Of a stretch of DNA of 12,007 nt, positions 1 to 7,607 are shown in pieces. The notes beneath the pieces were generated by a model. The model was not told the DNA's origin. It saw nothing but the letters and a program-made list of their open reading frames with translations, and did not search any database. The position numbers and the translations under genes were made by a program. The DNA comes from Choanephora cucurbitarum. Lineage: Eukaryota > Mucoromycota > Mucoromycetes > Mucorales > Choanephoraceae. The DNA is taken from positions 1 through 12,007 of the forward strand of contig JAIWNI010000310.1 in assembly GCA_025331435.1 (NCBI GenBank), given 5' to 3'. Position 1 is the first letter of the stretch. Each line of letters opens with the position of its first letter.

Positions 1-2303
1 TCAATACCACTTTGTTGAACTATGCTTTCGATCAACTTGTTTGATACTTCTTTCCCATTATCATGTGAAATGATTTTTGGGTATCCCATCAATGAGAATA
101 GGAATACTAGTTCTTTTGCTACTGATACAGCCGTTTTATCTTTTAATGGTCTTAAGATTGTAAAGCGACTAAATAAGTCCACAACTACAAGGATGAAGTT
201 ATGTCCTCTTTCTGATGTTACATTGAACGTTCCTAGATCATAAACAATATGATCCCATACATTATTTGGTAATACACTTTTTGGAGGATGGTACACATGT
301 TTTCCTTGATTGAATTGTCTACAATCACTACATTTCGATATGAAAGAGGTTATATCTTTTCTGAGATTGGGCCAATGCACTTTGAAATCTTGATGGATTA
401 TCTTTTCCATGGCATGAATACCATAGTGACCCAATAAATGACTCTTCAATAAGATGTCTTTTCTTTCCTCTTCCTTTGGTACTGTGTAACCATTCTCACG
501 CATTTTACGTAACTTTAGTTGATTATTTTCTTTTTCATTTGCTTTTTCATTTGTACGTTTGCCTTTTCTTCGTTTCGATTCTTTAGCTTCGTTTTCAGAA
601 GTTCTTTCTTTTCTCTTGCGAGATCCATTACCCCCCTCCAGCTTCTTTGTCTCATTAGGAACAAAGATGCGAGAAAGATGATCTGCAAGTATATTGTCAA
701 TACCCTTACAGAAGGTAATTGTAAAATCCATTTCATAGATAGTCTCGTAAACATTTAAAACTGCGTTATTAAGCTTTTCCTTGGACTTTAGATAGAGAAG
801 TGCATGATTATCTACATACAAATCAAATTGTCGACCTTTTAAGAGAGATCGCCATCTTGTGAATGCATAAGCGACAGCTGTGAGTTCTCTGCGAGACGAA
901 CCCCATTTTCGCTCAGAGGGCGACAACTTTCGAGCAACGAAACCAATATATTTGATTTCCCTTTTGATGACCTGATATAGCGCTGCACCTATGGCATAGG
1001 CCGAACTATCCGTTACAACTTTTAGTCGATGACTCAAATCTGGACATGACAAGACAGGTGCATTTGCTAGAGCGTTTTGTAAACACTTTAGAGCTTTAGT
1101 ATGATCATTAGTCCATACTGCATTAAGATCTTTTGCGTTACGAATTTCATCCAGCTTGGCTGTAATCGTTGAGTATTTCGGAATATGAGCTCGAAAAAAG
1201 TTAGCTAATCCCAAGCGAGAGGATAGTTCTTTTGCATTTTTAGGTATGGGTGACCAGTCCATGATATTGGTAACTTTTCGTTGGTCAATCATTAGTCCCT
1301 TGTCTCCGCTAATGCAGAAACCAAGAATATAGACACACGTTTGAGCTAGATGAAGCTTATCAACATTGATCCTTAGATTACTTTTAGTTAGGCGACGCAA
1401 AACTTCTTTGACACATTCAGTATGAAAATCTAAATCTTCATGCGTTGAGATGGAAATATCATCTACAAAGACTGTGACATAAGGCAAGTCTGAAAACAAA
1501 GTAGTCAATGTACGTTGAACAACACTGCTTAAGGGAATTAACCCAAAAGGAGCCTTGCGAAAAGAGTATTGAACATTGTCAAAGGTAAAAGACGTTAGTT
1601 GGCGGTCAAGCCCTTTCTTTATCTTAAAGCTATGGAAACATGCAGAAAGATCAATCGTTGTGAAAAGTTTACATTTGGACATTTGACGATGAATATCAGA
1701 AATCAAAGGCAGTGGGAATGAATCCAACTTTGTTTGATCTAGATGAGCATTAATGGTACGACAGTCGGTGACAACACGGACGTCCCCTGTATATTCACCC
1801 TTTGCATTTTTCTTTTTGACGACCAAAATACTACTATTGAATGCAGTATTTGGAGCAGCACGTTGAATAACTTTGTGATCCTTCCATTTTTGTATTTGAT
1901 CTCTTACAGCTTGATGATATGTAATTGGAATATCATACTGACGGTTGTAAGGCTTTTCAATGAATCGTTTCAAAGGAAGTTCGATTAAACTACCAGGTAG
2001 ATTACAGTGACTTTTAGGATCAATTCGAGCATTTTCATTAATAAAGGGTTGAATTTCATTCATCATTTCTTTTCGTTGATCATTGGTACCATAAGGTGAT
2101 TCGTTTGGGGTATAAGCATTTGGATCAATTGGATCCGGAATTATATCATGATCAGGGGTTTCCCAATCATACGTTAAACCTGTGATACCTATTCCTAATT
2201 CTTGCATTATATCCATGCCAATAATAACGTGAACATCATTTGTATCAAAGATTTCAAATTTCACATTTAGGTTTATATCATTGTAAAGGAATGCATGAAT
2301 CTT
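1..2303 (-). CDS. pol: Pol polyprotein (protease C-half, RT, RNase H, integrase), partial
   Basis: About 767 codons are open with no stop from 2303 to the left edge. In order: the second half of the protease ending near a GMDI motif; reverse transcriptase with its first catalytic Asp in FTTIDLSA (codon 1650-1652) and the FVDD box (VDD codons 1458-1466); Ty3-type RNase H with VVTDSS (Asp 1008-1010), RRELTAVAY (Glu 885-887) and LYVDNH (Asp 810-812); a Lys/Arg/Glu-rich linker (about 498-633); and integrase with an HX3H...CX2C zinc motif (His 438-440 and 426-428; Cys 330-332 and 321-323). The integrase core follows with its first Asp in IVYDLG (237-239) and second Asp in SHDNGKEV (60-62). The third catalytic residue lies off the window. 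Together these copy the element RNA into cDNA and insert it in the genome. The frame has no ATG of its own at its start: an in-frame stop at 2304-2306 bounds it, so it must be reached from gag by a frame change. Confidence 0.93.
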
Positions 2304-3834
2304 TTAGGGTTTTACCAATACGTTTTACTTTAATATCTGATTTGCCCAATGAAATAAATTTTTGTTTAGAAGAAACATTGTCATTTATTGGTAGAACATT
2401 TAGAAATTTTGCTAAACTAATTGAGATGATAGATATAGTACTACCAGTATCAAGGAGCCCAAAAGTCTTTACGTTTTCTATTGTCAGAGGCAAATAAATA
2501 GACGTTTTGTTTAGCAAATCATTTGGAGGCAAAGCAAAATCGTTTTTATCGTACTTACATTGAGAATCATCGGATTCATTCATTGCATTAAACTTCAAAT
2601 CAGAGTCATCGTCAGAAACCTCTTCAATATTCATAGGTACGATTGTTTTACGTTTTTTGTTGTCATTTTTCTTGAAGCATTCATGCCCTTTTGAGTAGGG
2701 TTTTTTACATTTGTAACAAAGGTTGTTTTTAAAGGCATAGGATTTGGACAATGGGGGTTTGTTCCCTTTGTAGCGGCATTGCTCGGTTGTGTGGTTGTTT
2801 AATTCAGGATGGTTCTTGCAATATAGTCTTGTCTTCTTGTAATTGCTTGAGTTTTCATCATTAAACGAACGCTTCTTGTCATTTTTCTTGTCTTCCCATT
2901 GTAGGCTTTCTATACAGTTGTATAGGCGTTGTGCATCTTCCATGAGAAACTTGATTTTGTTGCGCTTCTTGTTTGATGCAGTGGCATTGAACATTGACAG
3001 TTGATGAGACAACGGAGCAGGTAGAGCAGAAAGGAAGAATTGACAAAGCATATGCTCTTCAAAGACCCGAGCTTCGGATTGTAAGACATTAAATCTGTCA
3101 ATGAAATCATCGATGTCTTCATTCTTGTACATTTTCACATTTATCAACTTATTGGTAGCTGATTGCTGCATTTTGTCATTGGATATACCATACTTATCAA
3201 TCAAAGCGTTTTGGACGTCGTCCCATTTAGCATTTTCGTGATTGTGCAAAAAGTCAGACAACCAAGCATTCATTCTTGTATTCAAACAAGTGGGAAGTAA
3301 ACGTTTGAAATGCCAGTTAACATTCAGTCCGTACGAGCGTACAACCGTTACAAACTTGTTTATAACATCATTCACATTTTCAAATACAATTTGATTGTCA
3401 TTTTGGATTGGACCGCCTCGCCATTGGAATAAAGGTAGACCTGAGGGAACGACCATAGATTCTCTTGAAGGCTTGATTAGCTTCTGACTGTCCAAGGCAT
3501 ATTTAAGTTTGGCTTTTACAGTTTTTAATTCTTGATGGCTCTTTTGGAATTGTTCTTTGTCAGTAGCTGTCACTGAGGCGATAGTAAGTGATTCTACTTG
3601 GTCCCGTAATTGCATAATGGTACTTTCAATTGAAGAACATTGTGACTCGTGTTCTTTGTGGTTAATCCAGGCTTCTGTCATCACAGTATCTTTTGATTCA
3701 CTATCTGTGCTACATTCCGTATTGTTGTCGGCAACGATGTCTTCAGTCAACGGTAATACGTTAGGTAGTTGATTATCAGTGCTTTCTGGTGACGATGAGT
3801 AGTTAACAACTGAATGATTGGTTGAAATTGACAT
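2278..3834 (-). CDS. gag: Gag with N-terminal half of aspartic protease
   Basis: This 518-residue frame starts at an ATG (3832-3834) after a leader of about 46 nt. Residues 1-110 are polar and Ser/Thr/Glu-rich, with a probable helical stretch at about 65-115. Residues about 150-310 look like the Retrotrans_gag capsid region (the WHFKRLLP, WLSDFL and FLSALP blocks). Two metal-binding knuckles follow: CX2HX5HX4C at residues 339-353 and CX2CX7HXC at 373-386. The second has the spacing seen in many plant and fungal Gypsy Gags rather than the retroviral CX2CX4HX4C. The aspartic protease active site, DTGS, is at residues 462-465 (2440-2451). The frame stops at TGA 2278-2280, before the second protease lobe, which continues in the next frame of pol. 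Gag packages the element RNA; the protease would cut Gag-Pol. Confidence 0.9.
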   Translation of the reverse strand: MSISTNHSVVNYSSSPESTDNQLPNVLPLTEDIVADNNTECSTDSESKDTVMTEAWINHKEHESQCSSIESTIMQLRDQVESLTIASVTATDKEQFQKSHQELKTVKAKLKYALDSQKLIKPSRESMVVPSGLPLFQWRGGPIQNDNQIVFENVNDVINKFVTVVRSYGLNVNWHFKRLLPTCLNTRMNAWLSDFLHNHENAKWDDVQNALIDKYGISNDKMQQSATNKLINVKMYKNEDIDDFIDRFNVLQSEARVFEEHMLCQFFLSALPAPLSHQLSMFNATASNKKRNKIKFLMEDAQRLYNCIESLQWEDKKNDKKRSFNDENSSNYKKTRLYCKNHPELNNHTTEQCRYKGNKPPLSKSYAFKNNLCYKCKKPYSKGHECFKKNDNKKRKTIVPMNIEEVSDDDSDLKFNAMNESDDSQCKYDKNDFALPPNDLLNKTSIYLPLTIENVKTFGLLDTGSTISIISISLAKFLNVLPINDNVSSKQKFISLGKSDIKVKRIGKTLKDSCIPLQ

Positions 3835-3843
3835 TGTGGTTTT

Positions 3844-3935
3844 AACAGTAGTTCAAGTAAAGATAGTTTAAAAAATGATTTGTCAGTGTACAAAAAGTTA
3901 ACAATAGAAATTAAACTAGTCAAAGAATTACTGTT
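3844..3935 (-). other. Possible fold-back (self-priming) leader structure
   Basis: Two pairs of complementary segments lie in nested order. The segment 3925-3935 (minus strand AACAGTAATTC) pairs with 3844-3854 (GAACTACTGTT) at 10 of 11 positions, and 3911-3918 pairs with 3864-3871 (TAGTTTAA/TTAAACTA) at 8 of 8. The outer 5' arm coincides with the predicted mRNA start, 30 nt past the TATA box. No CCA occurs on the plus strand between 3835 and 3960, so a primer site for a tRNA 3' end (TGG...) is missing. Tf1-type elements prime from their own mRNA 5' end in a similar way. Against this, the paired site lies 27 nt inside the proposed LTR edge rather than next to it. Confidence 0.35.
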
Positions 3936-4234
3936 TATTGAGTGTAAAAGTACATGGTATTTATAGAAGAAGTATCTGTGTCAGATCATAGACATTAGGT
4001 GAAGGGTTTACATTGATAGCTGGGATATGCATTGATAGAAGAGATTAGACTCAGTTTATCTTCTGGGTCTAGCATGATAGAACCCTGTTATCTAGGATCT
4101 GGTTGATCCATCATTTTGGTTCATATCCTAAACCCTGAACATTTCCACGTTGTATTACATCAGTTATGATGATCCAGCTTTATCGCATTATTGAGTCATT
4201 ATGAATTATGCTATGTTGTATACTTGACACAACA
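3881..4234 (-). repeat. 5' long terminal repeat (about 354 bp, edges inferred)
   Basis: Read on the minus strand the segment begins TGTTGTGTCA and ends TACACTGACA, so it has the TG...CA ends of LTRs with short imperfect inverted termini. It sits directly upstream of the Gag leader and holds a TATA box and an AATAAA signal at sensible places for a U3-R-U5 layout. The matching 3' LTR lies outside the window, so the edges rest on end motifs only; the inner edge at 3881 is the less certain one. Confidence 0.65.
3934..3965 (-). promoter_or_regulatory. LTR core promoter and polyadenylation signal
   Basis: On the minus strand TATAAATA reads from 3965 to 3958, and AATAAA reads from 3939 to 3934. Transcription starting about 30 nt past the TATA box would begin near 3935, so the R region would start with AACAGTAATTC. 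This is a motif reading, not a mapped start. Confidence 0.5.
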
Positions 4235-4444
4235 ATTATAAACCATAAAACCCAATCAAAGTGCTATTTTTTAATATTTAAAAAAGAATATCTACCATAT
4301 TGAGATTAAATCTAATGAGCACAAGCGTCCTAATTGAGATCAAAGTACTGAATACAAACATCCAAATTCATCTTTTTGTATTGGAAATTAAGGTTAGAAC
4401 TCAATTTGTCTGTGCAACGTGAAAGGGAGAAAGTGAAAAAACAC

Positions 4445-4515
4445 ACTCCCTCGGGAGTTATCATGGAGTGAGTTCAGGGGAGTAAAACGTCGTTTTACTC
4501 CCCTCTGAGTTAATC
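4445..4515. repeat. Palindrome and GGGAGT/ACTCCC repeat cluster
   Basis: A perfect inverted repeat with 14-bp arms (AGGGGAGTAAAACG / CGTTTTACTCCCCT) and one central base spans 4476-4504. A smaller one, ACTCCC-TC-GGGAGT, is at 4445-4458. The two sites also share an imperfect direct repeat (ACTCCCTCGGGAGTTATC at 4445-4462, ACTCCCCTCTGAGTTAATC at 4497-4515). The cluster is GC-richer than its surroundings and lies 41-111 nt upstream of the ATG at 4556. It may be a dyad regulatory site or a foldback-element remnant. The rest of 4235-4555 shows no gene. Confidence 0.8.
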
Positions 4516-4555
4516 GGTGTCATACTTGGATGGCTTTGTATTTATGATAAGAAGC

Positions 4556-5985
4556 ATGTCTGCCCGAAACAGAATGCTGGTGATCACCGATGCTGTTGAT
4601 CACTTCGCATACAACAAGATGCTTGAGTTGTGTAAGTTTATTGGAAATGGAGCACGTCATGCATATATTTAAAATCTTTAAAATATTCTGTAGCCAAGCA
4701 GATCAAACAAAAAAAGAAAAACACCAAAAACAACAAAAAATATATAAAAGTCAACTTGAAAAAGTTGACATCAAAAAAACAATTGAAGAATGGCAGAAGA
4801 CTCGAGATCTTCTGACCATTAAAATAACAAAAAAATTTGTCAAAAAACTATATGAAAACACAGAAAAAAATATTATAAGCAGCAAGCCCTTCTTGGAATA
4901 CTTGGCTGCAAAAAAGTTATTACTTTATTTAGAAAAAATGTAAGTTATCAGTGATTACTGAAAGCAAGAAACTAATCTTTCTCTTTAGTGAAAATCCTGA
5001 TAACATCAGCAGAAAAAAAACAGAAAGACTACAACAAAATGTCGCCTGCTTTGAAGCCTTCTCAAGCAGTGAATCCTCTTTCCGTCCCGTTCTTGACCTT
5101 TAAGATGAGCGTATTGCTCATCTTGTTACAAATATTACTAATCAAGTCACTGATTTCTACATCACACTTGTCAAAACTTATATCTTTGCTCTGGCCTTCA
5201 AAGAAAGGCAACTATCTGGCAGTGGCAAAATTGGTAAGTTTGTTTTGACACTCTTATGATGAAGACCATTGGACTGTTTCTAAATGTTGATATTTAGGCT
5301 CAAAGAAAGCAGGAAAGCTTGTCTTGAGCATCAAGCAATTGGCCTCTTCAGCCAAAAACGTTATTCGCTTGTTGAACGAGCATCTTCATGCAAACTGTAG
5401 TAAGTGAATTTTGATCTCAAGCGTCCTTACGCATAATAAATGTACTAATGACAATTTAGGTCAAAAAGAAATCGAAATAAACAAACTTGATTACCTAGAA
5501 GCTGCTATCAAGAAGTTTTTCAAGGAAAGCTCCTTGGCATTGAATGAGGATGTCTTGGCTTGGCATAAACTGTGTCGAGTTCAAGAGGAGCTGCAGTTGT
5601 TGAAGGTATGCATTATCAGTTGTTGAAAGTGTTTTTTTTCGCTGCAAAACACTAAGTGCTTTTTATAGGACGAAGAGAAGAGATATGTTGATAATCTCGA
5701 TCGAAAGATTAACTTTGTTGAGCTTGCAATGGAACAAGCCAAACCTGAGCATGTCGTGCTCATTCAAGAGCAAATGCGCAAACTTGTTTTGCTTAAAAAA
5801 CCGCTTCTGTCTTCCTAGACATGCCTGTTTCCTCCCCTCTCCTTCCTTCTTTCCCCTTGACCGATGAGGTCTCTCTATCGGACGCAATAACCAATGAAAG
5901 CGACGATATTGCAGATGGAGGCGAAATTATCTCTACTGAAGATAAAGAAGATGAGCTTGCTCCTCTTGTCTTAATATTACAATAA
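4556..5985 (+). pseudogene. Six-exon gene for an unrecognised Lys-rich coiled-coil-like protein, disrupted
   Basis: Exons are 4556-4631, 4702-4939 (or from 4699), 4989-5233, 5298-5399, 5460-5605 and 5669-5818. All five introns (49-70 nt) have GTAAGT or GTATGC donors and AG acceptors, and phases agree throughout, giving 318 codons plus a stop. The protein starts MSARNRMLVI, has a very Lys-rich second exon (KKEKHQKQQK), and ends in a heptad-like region (VQEELQLLKDEEKRYVDNLD). I recognise no family. Two faults are seen. Exon 3 has an in-frame TAA at 5101-5103, with coding-like sequence continuing at once (DERIAHLVTN). After the A6 run at 5795-5800 the frame ends at TAG 5816-5818, whereas another frame stays open to 5985 with an acidic tail (NESDDIADGGE) and an AATAAA (5984-5989) overlapping its stop. 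The faithful splice sites suggest recent inactivation, a sequencing error at the A run, or a shortened product. Direction is away from the retrotransposon. Confidence 0.6.
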
Positions 5986-5989
5986 TAAA
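5984..5989 (+). terminator. Polyadenylation signal AATAAA of the 4556-5985 gene
   Basis: An AATAAA overlaps the TAA that ends the alternative 3' frame of the preceding gene and is followed by AT-rich sequence. Its position fits the longer C-terminus better than the TAG at 5816-5818. Confidence 0.45.
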
Positions 5990-6994
5990 GAAATATAATT
6001 TGTATTTGTATTATATCACCGATCAAAAATCAAGGATGTAAATTACGTCCTGGGATGCCAGCTTGACATTATTTTTACGTCTTTCATGATGTCGAAAAAG
6101 CGTTCTGACATCCTGTATTGTTACACGAAAATTGACCTTAAAAACCTGATTCAGCTTCAGCATTCACTTTTGGACATTTTGTGTAACATGAAAAATGGAA
6201 CCTAGTGCGATTCTGATCTGATCTGGGCCTTCAGTATCTATGAATTGATTGGATCAGAGCTTATAATCATTTGGAACATTGGTATACGATAATTGGATTG
6301 ATTTTAGATGAATGACTTTTATTATTTACAAAAAATACTATATATGGAACGTATTATATACTAAATAACGCACTATTACGGCGGCTAGGAGCAGGGAGTA
6401 ATAGACGAGGTAGATAAGGAAGCTAAAAGTCTTGGGGTAAGGCAATTAAAGAGCAAGCTATAATCAAGTCTTGCAAACAAGTATGCATAACCGGGCAGGA
6501 CTCAAAAGTAGGCTAATACAACTCTATTAAAATGAATGTTAACAAAAGGTTATATATAGGATACTCGATGACGCTTACCTACTTACTTGCGCAATATTTC
6601 GACTATGGAAAGAAATAAAGGTTAACAAAACGCTAAAGATAAGCAATAAATATAAAATACCTTTAACAACATCCGAGTGAGGGAGAGGTGACTGATTCAA
6701 ACAGACCATCTACAGACTTTATAGTACAAAGTATTTAGTAAGATATTTACAGATGAAATCTTATTCAACTCACCTTTTGTATATATAACAGCTGCTTGCT
6801 AAAAGAAGGCTCTAGCTCCAAAACTAATACAATTGATACACAAGAGTTAGAGCGTAATATCAACAAGGTCTTCAGTTAAGCTTACTTTGAGTTTGAGATC
6901 AGGATTATACATTTGGAACTTTTTTTAACAATTGAAAGAAATAAAAAAGAAAAGAAAAGAAATAGCAATTAAAACAAAAATAGAATTGAGCCTT
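5986..6994. other. Intergenic region, no gene seen
   Basis: No reading frame of coding character was found on either strand. It is AT-rich with an A/G tract at about 6930-6965. The only clear structure is the inverted repeat at 6119-6188, listed separately, and a weaker AGGATGT...ACATCCT pairing between about 6034 and 6113. Confidence 0.6.
6119..6188. repeat. Inverted repeat TGTTACAC/GTGTAACA
   Basis: TGTTACAC (6119-6126) and GTGTAACA (6181-6188) are perfect 8-bp inverted copies, each flanked on the inner side by AAAAT or ATTTT, with about 54 bp between them. This could be a weak hairpin or chance in AT-rich DNA. Confidence 0.4.
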
Positions 6995-7378
6995 TTATTC
7001 GTTCATGAATTCGTCAAAAGAAATACTACCCCGACGAGATTGATTCTCATGATGCTCTGCAACATCCTCCATATCAATGACCATGCTTTTTTCAGGATCA
7101 TTTGAACTAGACGAAGCCTGTCGAGGTGTCAGACAACATTTATGAAAGTTTCTGTAATAGGACTTACTTCTTCAGGGTTCGTCATTCTGGTAGCTCTGCT
7201 TCTATTGGCATTTCTAAAAATACCGCTTAAAATAGCTCGAGATAACCAAGAATCTGCAGTCATATGCAATGGGAGCAATGCATTTTTCATGTCTGATGGA
7301 CTAGTACGGTTGATGATCTCTAGAATAGTATAATCAAACATGGAAGAATACTTTACTATTTCATCAGTGCTTTGCCTG
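6995..7378 (-). CDS. Last two exons of an unrecognised gene (5' exons not found)
   Basis: The exon at 7168-7378 (or to 7375, as the acceptor is a TAG/CAG tandem) joins the exon at 6995-7117 across a 50-nt intron, GTAAGT...ACAG, in phase 0. The joined frame gives about 110 residues: STDEIVKYSSMFDYT, a helical middle (ADSWLSRAILSGIF), a Ser-rich acidic stretch (ASSSSNDPEK), and the end SRRGSISFDEFMNE. The RRGS motif fits a PKA-type phosphorylation site. AATAAA overlaps the stop codon. An ATG exists at 7339-7341, but the open frame runs upstream to a polypyrimidine-AG acceptor, so earlier exons are expected; none was convincing in 7380-8280. The family is unknown. It could be a 3' remnant cut off by rearrangement. 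Confidence 0.55.
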
Positions 7379-7462
7379 CTAAAAAAAAAGTCGGTTCTTT
7401 TCTTTCCCTCGAAATGAAAATTGCAAAAAGCATGAGCAAAGTATCTTGTACACTACGGCTCA

Positions 7463-7607
7463 GATTCTGCCCTCTGGGGCAAAAAATTCTTACCGTGGGA
7501 TGCAGAAAATTCTGTAAAAAAACCATAGGTTTTTGAAAAAAAACTGGGAGAGGATTTGCATAATTTTACTCTGGAGGGCAGAAATTCTGCCCGTGGAGGG
7601 CAGAATC
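7463..7607. mobile_element. Foldback/MITE-like element, about 145 bp
   Basis: The ends are perfect 12-bp inverted repeats: GATTCTGCCCTC (7463-7474) and GAGGGCAGAATC (7596-7607). Inside the right end is a 17-bp palindrome, GGGCAGAA-A-TTCTGCCC (7576-7592). Two imperfect direct copies of about 40 bp, both starting CTCTGG and containing a CCGTGG block, lie at about 7472-7510 and 7570-7608. It has no coding capacity. No clear target duplication is seen. It lies upstream of the 7168-7378 exon, possibly within its intron. Confidence 0.55.

Larger units (their letters stand above)
1..4234 (-). mobile_element. Ty3/Gypsy LTR retrotransposon, 5' part (left end outside window)
   Basis: On the minus strand the order is LTR, short leader, gag with two zinc knuckles, aspartic protease, reverse transcriptase, RNase H and integrase. 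Integrase placed after RNase H defines Ty3/Gypsy (Metaviridae) rather than Copia. The element enters at about 4234, where the LTR would start with TGTTGTGTCA, and is still in the integrase core at position 1, so the integrase end and 3' LTR lie outside. If 4234 is the true edge, the target duplication may be ATTAT (4235-4239), but the other flank is not visible. The long uninterrupted gag and pol frames suggest a fairly recent insertion; the single frame change in the protease is the one defect or recoding site seen. Confidence 0.93.

Noticed and set aside
22..758. Short open frames on both strands opposite or shifted to pol (22-243 plus, 515-754 minus, 519-758 plus)
   Set aside because: They lie within the continuous pol frame, which has RNase H and integrase motifs; the last two reflect the Lys/Arg/Glu-rich linker read in other frames.
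1743..3772. Open frames on the plus strand across gag and pol, and 2910-3122 on the minus strand
   Set aside because: Shadows of gag and pol, without motifs, starts or splice sites.
7451..7466. CACTACGGCTCAG as a CACTA transposon end
   Set aside because: The matching inverted end is missing: the right copy of the foldback repeat is followed by AAATGACCATTG, which pairs poorly with it.
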